From the IMG/VR virus record IMGVR_UViG_3300005580_000007, positions 1 to 46,108 of that record: a DNA stretch of 46,108 bases; one strand, 5' to 3'. Positions within the stretch are counted from its first letter, which is position 1. The number at the start of each line of letters is the position of its first letter. The position numbers and the translations under genes were made by a program. Under the pieces are notes generated by a model that worked only from the letters and a program-made list of their open reading frames with translations, had not been told where the DNA came from and did not search any database. Shown here in pieces: positions 35,059-42,505 of this stretch. This DNA comes from a virus.

Positions 35059-36063
35059 TTAAAGGGGGAAGGGATTAGAAAATTTTTTAAAAATTGGTTC
35101 AAAGGCATTAGCAGTCAACTGATTCCATCTATACTCTTCATGTATCTTAGTTGCTTGAGAGTAGTAATAACCAGAGTAAGCATTAAAGTTTAAAGACACT
35201 TCTCTCATAAGCTCAAGTAGATGTTGACGGTTTGGCTCAAACACTTTGCCTTCATGTGGAAATGGCCAGGGGGAATCTATTAGTTCAGATTTTAATTTTA
35301 ATGGACCTAAATATTTTTTATAATGTGCCCAAGAAGATGTACAAATTGTTGGCATTCCTGTTGCTAGTGCTTGAAGAGGAATAAATCCAAATCCTTCTCC
35401 ATAACTAGGATAAACTAAAACATCGTGATTGTGATAAAGATTAATTAGTTCTTCTTCATTTAAATTATCAGTTACAACATTTACATTGCTATACATATTT
35501 TGAGGAAGCCCTATTATATTTTTATCCATATAGTTATTATAGACTCTAGTGGTATTTGCTCCGTAAGCCTTTATAGTTAAAGAATATTTAGGATCATTTC
35601 CAAACAATGATAGGAATGCATCTAATACCATCTGCCCAGCTTTTCTTGGAGCGGGCTCTCCAATATGCAAAAATTTAATTACACCGTCATCAATTCTTTT
35701 TTTAGGAGACCAAGCAGCAGAAACACCATGTGGAAAAACTTTAATATCAGAATATCCATTTGATTCAAAAACATTTGCACACCAGTCTGAGGTTGTCCAT
35801 ATTTCATCTACAAGATCTAAATTTGATTTCCATGAAGAAGGAATTACAGTTGACTCCCATGGGGTATATGATATTTGATATTGTTTTCTATGCATTTTAA
35901 AATGATCTGGTTGAGAAAAATTTAGCTGTACTGGTGCTTTTGAATTTTGAAAAGGAACTGTATGTCCTAGGTTAGTTAATGATTTAACTATGTTTAATCC
36001 AGCATAACCGTAGCCATTATTATTTTTCATATTAATAGTTGGCGTCGAAAACGATATTTGCAT
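35059..36063 (-). CDS. Glycosyltransferase, GT4-like (GT-B fold)
   Basis: 334 residues. N-terminal acceptor domain with GYGYAGLNIVKSL near 17, then FPHGV at 110-114. Donor domain: IKFLHIGEPAPRKAGQMVLD near 129, VLVYPSYGEGFGFIPLQALA with ATGMPTI following. In the family EX7E motif the first Glu is E223, but the second is Q231. Start from ATG 36063 with AGGAAGGAT before it. Could glycosylate tail proteins, phage DNA or host polysaccharide; sequence does not decide. Confidence 0.85.
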   Translation of the reverse strand: MQISFSTPTINMKNNNGYGYAGLNIVKSLTNLGHTVPFQNSKAPVQLNFSQPDHFKMHRKQYQISYTPWESTVIPSSWKSNLDLVDEIWTTSDWCANVFESNGYSDIKVFPHGVSAAWSPKKRIDDGVIKFLHIGEPAPRKAGQMVLDAFLSLFGNDPKYSLTIKAYGANTTRVYNNYMDKNIIGLPQNMYSNVNVVTDNLNEEELINLYHNHDVLVYPSYGEGFGFIPLQALATGMPTICTSSWAHYKKYLGPLKLKSELIDSPWPFPHEGKVFEPNRQHLLELMREVSLNFNAYSGYYYSQATKIHEEYRWNQLTANAFEPIFKKFSNPFPL

Positions 36064-36076
36064 AAATCCTTCCTAG

Positions 36077-36121
36077 TTGACTGGCTTGACACTACTTACT
36101 AGTAGATGTTATTATTATAGT
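36077..36121. promoter_or_regulatory. Divergent promoter region: endolysin (+) and glycosyltransferase/reductase (-)
   Basis: Plus strand: TTGACA at 36086-36091, 18-nt spacer, TATTAT at 36110-36115, upstream of the endolysin. Minus strand: TATAAT at 36119-36114 in AACTATAAT. The two overlap. A second TTGACT at 36077-36082 lies in CTAGTTGACTG, an 11-mer that recurs at 40868 and, slightly varied and inverted, at 43550. Confidence 0.55.
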
Positions 36122-36150
36122 TCGTTATCTCTCTAAAGGAGGAAATGCCA

Positions 36151-36702
36151 ATGGAGAATATAAAACAAAAGATGAGCGATTTTGCTCATAGTATGACTGT
36201 AATAGTAATGATAACATTATTTCTATTTACAAACAATACTGTGATCCCCGCTCAAGCTTTAAAAGTACAACCAAAGACAGAAGTACAACTTAAGAAAGAA
36301 ACCTTAGAAAAGTACAGCAATACTGTTTACAAGCCTTCGGAAAAGCTTTCAGACATTGAATTGAAAGAACTACTGGCAGCAGTAGGTTTTGAAGGAGAAG
36401 CCCTTAGAACGGCTTGGGCCATTGCTAATAGGGAGTCCAGCGGACGCCCACTAGCATACAATGGCAACAGGAATACTGGAGACAGTTCCTATGGAATTTT
36501 TCAGATCAACATGTTGGGAAACCTTGGTGTTGCTCGTAAAGAAAAATTTAACCTGAGATCAAATGTACTATTATTTGATCCAGTAATAAATGCAGAGATA
36601 ACGTATTATATGACCAAGGGCGGTACTGATTGGTCAGCTTGGAAGGGTTTAACCCCAAGAGCAAAGGAATTTTATTTGAAGTTCCCAACTACACAGAAGT
36701 AG
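36151..36702 (+). CDS. Exported lysozyme-like (transglycosylase-fold) endolysin
   Basis: 183 residues from ATG 36151, 8 nt after AAAGGAGGA; ATG 36145 is too close to it. Residues about 14-36 are a signal or signal-anchor segment (MTVIVMITLFLFTNN) ending in a possible AQA cleavage site. The catalytic domain carries AWAIANRESSGRP with catalytic-type E95, then NTGDSSYGIFQINM and INAEITYYMTKGGTDWSAW. This is the lysozyme-like fold of SLT and resuscitation-factor type enzymes. Cuts peptidoglycan. The signal suggests export without a holin, though a holin is encoded nearby. Confidence 0.85.
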   Translation: MENIKQKMSDFAHSMTVIVMITLFLFTNNTVIPAQALKVQPKTEVQLKKETLEKYSNTVYKPSEKLSDIELKELLAAVGFEGEALRTAWAIANRESSGRPLAYNGNRNTGDSSYGIFQINMLGNLGVARKEKFNLRSNVLLFDPVINAEITYYMTKGGTDWSAWKGLTPRAKEFYLKFPTTQK

Positions 36703-36708
36703 GAGAAA

Positions 36709-36921
36709 ATGCGTAGGATACAGTATGTATCTAAATACATAGCACTTTCTGAAGAAGGCCTTGTACCTAGACTGGAATGCCCACTAGATCAAGGTCTTCT
36801 TCTTTCTAATCAAACGGATTTAGATGAAGTATATGTATATTGCCTTTCTTGCGAATATAAAAAATTCATAGGCTTTGGCTTTTACGATGAAATAATTAAG
36901 GCGGTAAAAAAATATGGATAG
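36709..36921 (+). CDS. Small Cys-containing protein
   Basis: 70 residues, 3 nt after the endolysin stop with GGAGAAA before ATG. It has ECPLDQG and, near residue 47, CLSC, so three Cys in C-x22-C-x2-C order, a partial zinc-ribbon arrangement (a fourth ligand is not obvious). The C-terminus is basic. Coupled to the next gene by 8-nt overlap. Function unknown. Confidence 0.65.
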   Translation: MRRIQYVSKYIALSEEGLVPRLECPLDQGLLLSNQTDLDEVYVYCLSCEYKKFIGFGFYDEIIKAVKKYG

Positions 36922-37120
36922 CAAAGATGAACAATCAATAGAAGATAACCTACCAATGGTTAACTATATAATGCTTCATAGAATATACGATATGCTTACT
37001 GTTATTGCTAATAAATTAGTTGGTGGCGATGAAATTAATAAAATGGTAGAATATCATGAAGCAGGATATCTTTTAGGCCCAGCACCTTCTTACAATGCTG
37101 GATTAGATGAAAAGGAATAA
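36914..37120 (+). CDS. Small protein of unknown function
   Basis: 68 residues, beginning inside the stop of the preceding gene. Central helix MVNYIMLHRIYDMLTVIANKLV is amphipathic rather than membrane-spanning. The tail is acidic with YHEAGYLLGPAPSYNAG. Not recognised. Confidence 0.6.
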   Translation: MDSKDEQSIEDNLPMVNYIMLHRIYDMLTVIANKLVGGDEINKMVEYHEAGYLLGPAPSYNAGLDEKE

Positions 37121-37122
37121 AA

Positions 37123-37311
37123 ATGGATAAAGAAAAAATTGTACTTGCATTACTAGAAAAAATGAATAATGATACTAGATCTGCTGGATTGCAAAATGGA
37201 ATAGACCTTATGCAAATAGAGCAGCAAATTATTGCAAATGCTGACGGCTTGCATTATCTTTTGGGAAGTCTTTACGATTTTATTGTAGAGAAAGAATTTT
37301 TTAAAGGCTAG
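37123..37311 (+). CDS. Small helical protein of unknown function
   Basis: 62 residues, starting 2 nt after the previous stop. Helix-rich with EKMNNDTRSAGLQNGIDLMQ; ends FIVEKEFFKG. Last gene of this plus-strand group; stem-loops and a terminator follow. Not recognised. Confidence 0.6.
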   Translation: MDKEKIVLALLEKMNNDTRSAGLQNGIDLMQIEQQIIANADGLHYLLGSLYDFIVEKEFFKG

Positions 37312-37319
37312 ATATAAAG

Positions 37320-37415
37320 TAAAATTGTGTTAGTTGAAGTATTTATTGCTCCTAACACATTGCACTATTTTTAGTGCATAACCCCAATTGGATCCGCCTC
37401 CAATTGGGGTTTTTA
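37320..37415 (+). ncRNA. Three consecutive stem-loops ending in a terminator
   Basis: SL1: TGTGTTAG (37326-37333) with CTAACACA (37352-37359). SL2: TGCACTA (37361-37367) with TAGTGCA (37372-37378), loop TTTT. SL3: CCCCAATTGG (37382-37391) with CCAATTGGGG (37400-37409), followed by TTTTT. All three stems are perfect. This may be a tandem terminator or the 3' part of a small structured RNA. No known RNA family recognised. Confidence 0.4.
37382..37415 (+). terminator. Strong Rho-independent terminator
   Basis: A 10-bp perfect stem with an 8-nt loop followed by five T, ending the endolysin gene group. Confidence 0.88.
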
Positions 37416-37427
37416 TATTTAAAATGG

Positions 37428-37436
37428 TGGTATAAT
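37428..37436 (+). promoter_or_regulatory. Extended -10 promoter for a leaderless mRNA (site 1)
   Basis: TGGTATAAT with exactly 6 nt to ATG 37443. Transcription is expected to start at or next to the A of the ATG, and no ribosome binding site is visible. Sits just after the strong terminator. Confidence 0.65.
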
Positions 37437-37442
37437 TATTAC

Positions 37443-37589
37443 ATGGGTGGAGCACATCATTTTGCAAAGACAATGCGTAGTCCTTATTTTACAATGGATG
37501 AGTACCAGGATAGCTGCCCCTGTAATAAAATTGTTTGTAGACTTGAAAGATTTTTAAAGTCTTTTTTATCATCTAAAAAGAAAAAATAA
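37443..37589 (+). CDS. Small Cys/Lys-rich protein
   Basis: 48 residues from ATG 37443, chosen because a -10 element lies 6 nt upstream; a longer in-frame ATG at 37374 lies within the terminator region and is unlikely. Sequence has MGGAHHFAKTM, SCPCNKIVC, and a lysine tail. HH and C-x-C-x4-C could bind a metal. Unknown function. Confidence 0.55.
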   Translation: MGGAHHFAKTMRSPYFTMDEYQDSCPCNKIVCRLERFLKSFLSSKKKK

Positions 37590-37590
37590 A

Positions 37591-38256
37591 ATGAAACATA
37601 CTGGCACAATTAATATAATTGAAAATTTTATATCACCACAAACATGTAAATATTTAATAGAAAGCTATAAAAATTCTTTTTTTGAAAATGAAAATACAAA
37701 TGACAATGTTTTAGCAGGACCCAGCTTAGGCTTAGAACATGCATGGACGGTAAGTCCAACCAACACTTTTCCATTTACAGATAAAAAAGACAAAGAAAAA
37801 ACAATATCTTCTGATATATTTACTCACGTTTTGCAAAGTATGAAATACTATGTTTCGAAAGAGTCTGGTAACGAGGTTGACCTTAGAACTGTTTTTCTAA
37901 GCAAAATGGTTACTGGAGCAAAATTGCAAGAGCATTATGATAATTATGATCCAGATGGGACACCATTTTATCCTTACGGGACAAACGCAGATGTTTTAAA
38001 CAAAATAGGGTTCAAATCAGATTTTTCAGCTTTGCTTTATTTAAACGATGATTATACTGGTGGAGAAATTGAATTTACACAGCACAGTTTAAAGTTAAAA
38101 CCTAAGCCAGGAACATTTATTTTTTTTAGAGGTGATATGGATGCGAAACATCTAGTACATAAAGTTGAATCTGGAGAAAGAATTAACTTAGTAACATTTT
38201 TTTGGGAAACAGAATACAGAAAAAAATATTTTGAAGAATTGCAGAAACAAAATTAA
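37591..38256 (+). CDS. Fe(II)/2-oxoglutarate-dependent oxygenase, plus-strand copy G
   Basis: 221 residues, starting 1 nt after the previous stop. Ligands H115-x-D117 and H187, R197 for 2OG; YLNDDYTGGEIEFTQHSLKL and KPGTFIFFRGDMDAKHLV are the family's signature strands. Overlaps the sulfotransferase-like gene by 26 nt, suggesting their products act together. Confidence 0.9.
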   Translation: MKHTGTINIIENFISPQTCKYLIESYKNSFFENENTNDNVLAGPSLGLEHAWTVSPTNTFPFTDKKDKEKTISSDIFTHVLQSMKYYVSKESGNEVDLRTVFLSKMVTGAKLQEHYDNYDPDGTPFYPYGTNADVLNKIGFKSDFSALLYLNDDYTGGEIEFTQHSLKLKPKPGTFIFFRGDMDAKHLVHKVESGERINLVTFFWETEYRKKYFEELQKQN

Positions 38257-38971
38257 ATTTAATTCTTTTTACTATTTGCATATTCCAAAAACTGGAGGAA
38301 GATGGCTTACCTCAAAAATGGAAGACGTATTTGATTATTTTGATTATAATAAAATTAAAATTATTAACAATAAAAACGAATATAAAAATAACTCCTTTGG
38401 CGAAAGAAATGGTGCCGATGCAACAAAATATTATGAGCACCAGGGCTGGCATTCAGAAATAGACAAAGATACATTTATACTTACGGTTTTTAGAGATCCA
38501 ATTAAACAACTATGTAGCTTGTGGACCAACTCAAACGAAAACTTTATCTATGAAAATGGATTAAAAAAGGAAATATTTCTAAAAGACATGTCAAGCAAGT
38601 CACCGTATTTAAACAATCAATCTGTAAGTTTGTCTAATTCTACAAAACTTAAAAATTTTGGTATAGGTTTTAAAACTTTAGATATAGATTTTTTAATAAA
38701 TAGAATTGATAGAATAAATAAAATAATTTTACTTCAAGAAAATGAAATAGATTACAATAAAGAAATTAAAAATTTATTAAGCTTAATGCAGATTGATTTA
38801 CCTACTAAAATAGAAAAATGGCAGAATAATGTTGCCAGCTATAAAAATAAAAATCCTATGTCTAAAAGCCTTTTTAATTCTTTATCCGACGAGGAAAAAC
38901 AATATCTAGGCGAATTACAGTATCTTGACATGGCCCTATATAATAGAATTATTGAAAAAGGGTTAAAATAA
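38231..38971 (+). CDS. Sulfotransferase-like protein
   Basis: 246 residues. HIPKTGGRW at residues 17-25 is the 5'-phosphosulfate-binding loop of the carbohydrate sulfotransferase superfamily, and VFRDPIKQLCSLW with R88 and S96 is the 3'-phosphate-binding motif. PAPS-dependent transfer of sulfate to a glycan or protein is predicted. The C-terminal half is helical and Lys/Asn-rich. The start overlaps the oxygenase end. It could act on tail glycans or host surface sugars. Confidence 0.78.
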   Translation: MKNCRNKIKFNSFYYLHIPKTGGRWLTSKMEDVFDYFDYNKIKIINNKNEYKNNSFGERNGADATKYYEHQGWHSEIDKDTFILTVFRDPIKQLCSLWTNSNENFIYENGLKKEIFLKDMSSKSPYLNNQSVSLSNSTKLKNFGIGFKTLDIDFLINRIDRINKIILLQENEIDYNKEIKNLLSLMQIDLPTKIEKWQNNVASYKNKNPMSKSLFNSLSDEEKQYLGELQYLDMALYNRIIEKGLK

Positions 38972-38995
38972 ATTTGGTCTATATGAAAGCAAAGG

Positions 38996-39004
38996 TGGTA
39001 TAAT
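38996..39004 (+). promoter_or_regulatory. Extended -10 promoter for a leaderless mRNA (site 2)
   Basis: TGGTATAAT with exactly 6 nt to ATG 39011. The 11-mer GGTGGTATAAT is the same as at 37426-37436. No ribosome binding site precedes the gene. Confidence 0.68.
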
Positions 39005-39010
39005 TAACAT

Positions 39011-39769
39011 ATGTTCTACGACAACCCAAATATTGAAAAAGTGGCTCCTAAGATTTTTGTATACAGAAATTTTGTACCCAAAGAAATGGTTGATGCCGTT
39101 AATGAAGAAATGTCTAAGTATGGACTTGAAGATTTTATTCTAGATGACCATGCTATTGATTGGTATGCGGATAAAACTGGACCCAACGTTCTTGCCCTAT
39201 ACCCAGTATGGGATTTAATATCTGATCTTTTACAGCCTGAATTTTGTGTCCACCCAAACCTATCCATGCAGGTTATGAAGCCTGGAGACACAATGTTTGT
39301 TCATTCTGATTCTCCTGGAAGAGATATGGAAGAAGATTTAACTCAACAGGATCGATGGAATACTTGCTGCATTATCGAGTATGGTGTTTGTGTTTATTTT
39401 GGAGAATTTACTGGCGGAGAAGTTTTTTATCCAGTAAAAGGACTAGAAGTTGCAGTAAATCCAGGAGATTTGGTAATTCACGGAACTCTTGCAGAATACG
39501 AGCATGGAGTACGAGAAGTAAAATCAGGACTAAGATATTGTTACTCTAATTTTTCATTGTACACAAATGAAAACCCTGGAACTTTTCCTGTTAGAGGATC
39601 TGAAGAGGAGTTATCTAGAAGATCGACTCCTATGACTTGGATGACCCCACTTGGAGACATTAACCCTATTACTGGTGTTGCTTTAACTAGTGAAAAATAT
39701 AAATCTTTATATGGTGAAGATGCACCTAAAAAAATAGACACTAATTGGAAAAAAGAAACCTCTAATTAA
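39011..39769 (+). CDS. Fe(II)/2-oxoglutarate-dependent oxygenase, plus-strand copy H
   Basis: 252 residues. Ligands H98-x-D100 and H165, R175 for 2OG; FTGGEVFYPVKGLEVAVNPG and AEYEHGVREVKSGLRY give the barrel. The C-terminal 60 residues (SRRSTPMTWMTPLGDINPIT) are beyond the barrel. Own leaderless-type promoter, so regulated apart from the late oxygenases. Confidence 0.88.
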   Translation: MFYDNPNIEKVAPKIFVYRNFVPKEMVDAVNEEMSKYGLEDFILDDHAIDWYADKTGPNVLALYPVWDLISDLLQPEFCVHPNLSMQVMKPGDTMFVHSDSPGRDMEEDLTQQDRWNTCCIIEYGVCVYFGEFTGGEVFYPVKGLEVAVNPGDLVIHGTLAEYEHGVREVKSGLRYCYSNFSLYTNENPGTFPVRGSEEELSRRSTPMTWMTPLGDINPITGVALTSEKYKSLYGEDAPKKIDTNWKKETSN

Positions 39770-39856
39770 TTTTATAATCTAATTAATATTGTTTATATTC
39801 ATCATTATATTCCTAGTGAAGTGAAAAAAGTGCGGCGGCGGTAGAAGAGCCCATAT

Positions 39857-40147
39857 TTAGAAATCAATAACCCTTTTGCCATATACTTTATTATATTTCT
39901 CATCCTGTGTAAATTCGTACAGAATATCCATTAACATTTTACAGCTAGAATGGCTTTCTAAGTACCATATGTCACAATACCCCTCAGATGCATTCAAACA
40001 TTTGCCTAAATAGCCTTCTAGCCGTTCTACGGCCCATTCTAGGGCGGCGGTGGCAAGCAAGGTATCCGCCATATAGTAGTTACATTCCCTATATCGTCTA
40101 TCTTTAAATGATTTAGCTATATCGTGAACAAGGTTAGAATTGATCAT
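39857..40147 (-). CDS. Small protein of unknown function
   Basis: 96 residues. Helical; contains Cys at C22, C50, C58 and C69 and YYMADTLLATAALEWAVERL. Starts inside the last codons of the small membrane protein gene upstream. Not recognised. Confidence 0.6.
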   Translation of the reverse strand: MINSNLVHDIAKSFKDRRYRECNYYMADTLLATAALEWAVERLEGYLGKCLNASEGYCDIWYLESHSSCKMLMDILYEFTQDEKYNKVYGKRVIDF

Positions 40148-40286
40148 CTTCGTCTATATCTTCAGATAGATCAAAATCAAAGCTATCTCCAAGTCCCGCC
40201 ATTTTTATTAACTCATATAACGCATATCCAGAAGCTATTGCTGTTGCCAGCAATAGTATCCCTGTTGATACTTTATTCTTCATCAT
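40134..40286 (-). CDS. Small single-span membrane protein
   Basis: 50 residues from ATG 40286, overlapping the stop of the JmjC/cupin gene and the start of the 39857-40147 gene. Basic N-terminus, one hydrophobic span (TGILLLATAIASGYALYEL), then a very acidic tail (DLSEDIDEDDQF). Predicted Nin-Cout. Function unknown. Confidence 0.6.
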   Translation of the reverse strand: MMKNKVSTGILLLATAIASGYALYELIKMAGLGDSFDFDLSEDIDEDDQF

Positions 40287-40851
40287 TTCCCCCACTATTT
40301 TCGTTTAGATATTGAAATATATATGTTGCTCGTGGCTCTAGAATTGAAACCTCATGAAAAACACCTGTTGGTATATAAACGACATCTCCTGGGTTTAACA
40401 CATGGATTAAATATGGTTTGGCTTCTTTTGATTCAGAAAATCTATATTCTACTTTTCCAAGCACCTGCCATGAAATTACATCATGATCATCTGCATGCAT
40501 CCAATAATCTGCTTCGTTAGATACTAGATTTAATAATACTTTACCACCAACGGCTTCTTTTCCAATTATTGAATTTAATGTTTCAACTAAATAATCTGAC
40601 TCTGGTATTAGCCCATTGTGGTCATAATGTATAGTTCCGTCTTTAGATACAACAGATGCCAAAGCATTAAAGCATATTAAATCCATTTGATTATATATCG
40701 ATATACTTTTTTTATTATTGTTGTATGTATAATCTATATTTTTTAAAACTCTTTCCCATGATGGGACAGTTGGATAAATATTTTCTAATATTAATGGTTT
40801 ACAGTCTAGTACAGCTTTTGTAAAAAGATCTTTTAACTCTGTTTCATTCAT
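40273..40851 (-). CDS. JmjC/cupin-type Fe(II) oxygenase
   Basis: 192 residues. HADDHDVISWQVLGKVEYRF near 119 and GDVVYIPTGVFHEV near 156 are the two conserved strands of cupin_4/JmjC-like hydroxylases: H119-x-D121 and H166 are the likely iron ligands. Relatives hydroxylate ribosomal proteins, histones or other protein side chains, so it may complement the P4H-like enzymes. Part of a minus-strand operon with the carbamoyltransferase and the SGNH hydrolase, separated by two micro-ORFs. Confidence 0.78.
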   Translation of the reverse strand: MNETELKDLFTKAVLDCKPLILENIYPTVPSWERVLKNIDYTYNNNKKSISIYNQMDLICFNALASVVSKDGTIHYDHNGLIPESDYLVETLNSIIGKEAVGGKVLLNLVSNEADYWMHADDHDVISWQVLGKVEYRFSESKEAKPYLIHVLNPGDVVYIPTGVFHEVSILEPRATYIFQYLNENSGGNDEE

Positions 40852-40867
40852 TCATATGCTCCATATT

Positions 40868-40981
40868 CTAGTTGACTGAGATTAATATTGATAGTACAAC
40901 AAATGCTGCAATCAATGAGATAGAAATAAATTTTACCTTTTTCTTTCTTGGCCATTCGTTTGGCACCTTTACATTATTCAT
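40868..40981 (-). CDS. Micro-ORF membrane peptide
   Basis: 37 residues: MNNVKVPNEWPRKKKVKFIS then a hydrophobic span IAAFVVLSILISVN. AGGAGT sits 6 nt before ATG. One basic-anchored transmembrane helix. Function unknown. Confidence 0.55.
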   Translation of the reverse strand: MNNVKVPNEWPRKKKVKFISISLIAAFVVLSILISVN

Positions 40982-41001
40982 ATTTTACTCCTTTGTATAT
41001 T

Positions 41002-41079
41002 TTAGCCTAATATTTGATACATGATACCAAGGATAAAAGTAATTACTGCTACAACCGCTACGGCATATAAAGTTTTCAT
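41002..41079 (-). CDS. Micro-ORF hydrophobic peptide
   Basis: 25 residues, MKTLYAVAVVAVITFILGIM plus YQILG. GAGAGG precedes ATG, which overlaps nothing but lies 1 nt after the carbamoyltransferase stop. Nearly the whole peptide is a membrane helix, as in phage membrane-targeting micropeptides. Function unknown. Confidence 0.5.
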   Translation of the reverse strand: MKTLYAVAVVAVITFILGIMYQILG

Positions 41080-41080
41080 T

Positions 41081-42505
41081 TTATCCTCTCAAAATTTTAA
41101 AGTTATATTCCTTTTCCCACTTTTCAATATCCAAAGCATCGTTTAATAAAGGTTGACCTTTTATATTTAAACTTGTGTTTAATAATATTGGAACGCCAGT
41201 AATAGTATACCATTTTTCTAAAAGAGAATATAGCCCCTTATGTTGATTTTTATTAACTGTTTGTACTCTGGACGTCCCGTCCTTATGTACAACAGATGGA
41301 ATTTTTTCTGGCTGTAAACACTTAACCGTATATTGCATATATGGACTTTCAAAATTCATATCGAACCATTTGGAGGCATGCTCTTCCATGACTACTGGAG
41401 CAAATGGTCTAAATAGCTCTCTTTGCTTAATTGCATTAACTTTATCTTTAATAGATGGATCTCTTGGGTCTGCTAATATAGATCTATTACCTAAAGCCCT
41501 TGGGCCATATTCCGCTCTTCCTGTTGCTACCGCCGCAATTCCATCTTTTGACAATTTGTTAATAATTGCTTTTACTGGATACTCTCCGCCTAGATCATGG
41601 CCCAGGTATGGGCTTTTCCAATTTATATGGCTTTCGTATAGTGCACAAGCTGCACCCAAAGATGATCCAGCATCTCCTGGGTTGGGCATAATCCACACGC
41701 TATCAAAAATATTCCAGAGCATTGTATTTGCAGAAGAATTAAGAGCACAACCTCCCATAAAGACAAGATTTTTTTTTCCAGTAGTTGAGTATGCCAAGTG
41801 CATAAATTCGTTTAGCCTTTGTTCATATACAAACTGTACTGCTGCAGCTATATCAAACTTGTTTTGTTCTGTTACTTCTATATCCCAATCATATATGCCT
41901 TTATGAAAATTATATTTTTGTTTATCATACTTTGGAAAATATAAATCTACTTTTTTATAATATTTTTTCCAATCTCCATAAGCTGCCATACCCATCATAA
42001 TGTATTCTTCTTGATTTGGTTTTAATCCAATTAATTGAGTAAAAGCTGAATAAAATAATCCAAAACTTACTGGGTAATTTTGTTTATATTTTAATTTAAT
42101 TTTATTTTTTTCTCCGACCCAGATTGTTGAAGTGTTCCATTCCCCAATTGCATCAAGAACAACTACAGCAGCGTCATCATATTTACTGGTGTAGTATCCC
42201 GCCGAAGCATGCGAATAGTGATGTCCAAAATACTTTACTGGTAGATCCATTGGTATATTTGGAAGCCAATCAGATGCACCACCTTTTAACAACAGTCTAC
42301 TTTTTTTAAGTAATGGTTTTTCATAGTACGCTATGTGTGTTGGTGTTCCATAGTTTAGTGCATCTAGATATATGTCTCTGTTGTTGTACCAATCATTTTT
42401 TTTCTTACTGTATCTTTCTGCGTGCCCCGCAAAAAGGATCTCTCCATCTTTTATTAGTGAAATCGAAGCGTCGTGAGATGTTTCGTTAATTCCTAAAATT
42501 ATCAT
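41081..42505 (-). CDS. Carbamoyltransferase (NodU/CmcH/TobZ family)
   Basis: 474 residues. Two domains: Kae1-like half with ILGINETSHDASISLIKDGE at 3-22, FGHHYSHASAGYYTS, VVVLDAIGEWNTSTIW and EEYIMMGMAAYGDW; C-terminal YrdC-like half with AEYGPRALGNRSILADPRDP near 345. Transfers carbamoyl from carbamoyl phosphate (via carbamoyl-AMP) to a sugar hydroxyl in this family. Related to host O-carbamoylation and to phage-borne copies. Coupled to the SGNH hydrolase by a 4-nt overlap. Sugar target unknown. Confidence 0.88.
   Translation of the reverse strand: MIILGINETSHDASISLIKDGEILFAGHAERYSKKKNDWYNNRDIYLDALNYGTPTHIAYYEKPLLKKSRLLLKGGASDWLPNIPMDLPVKYFGHHYSHASAGYYTSKYDDAAVVVLDAIGEWNTSTIWVGEKNKIKLKYKQNYPVSFGLFYSAFTQLIGLKPNQEEYIMMGMAAYGDWKKYYKKVDLYFPKYDKQKYNFHKGIYDWDIEVTEQNKFDIAAAVQFVYEQRLNEFMHLAYSTTGKKNLVFMGGCALNSSANTMLWNIFDSVWIMPNPGDAGSSLGAACALYESHINWKSPYLGHDLGGEYPVKAIINKLSKDGIAAVATGRAEYGPRALGNRSILADPRDPSIKDKVNAIKQRELFRPFAPVVMEEHASKWFDMNFESPYMQYTVKCLQPEKIPSVVHKDGTSRVQTVNKNQHKGLYSLLEKWYTITGVPILLNTSLNIKGQPLLNDALDIEKWEKEYNFKILRG

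Noticed and set aside
37374-37442. N-terminal extension of the small Cys/Lys-rich protein (MHNPNWIR start)
   Set aside because: This stretch contains the terminator stem and the -10 element; the ATG 6 nt after TATAAT is the better start.
41370-41906. Plus-strand open frame of 178 residues opposite the carbamoyltransferase
   Set aside because: Antisense to strongly conserved motifs and without a ribosome site.
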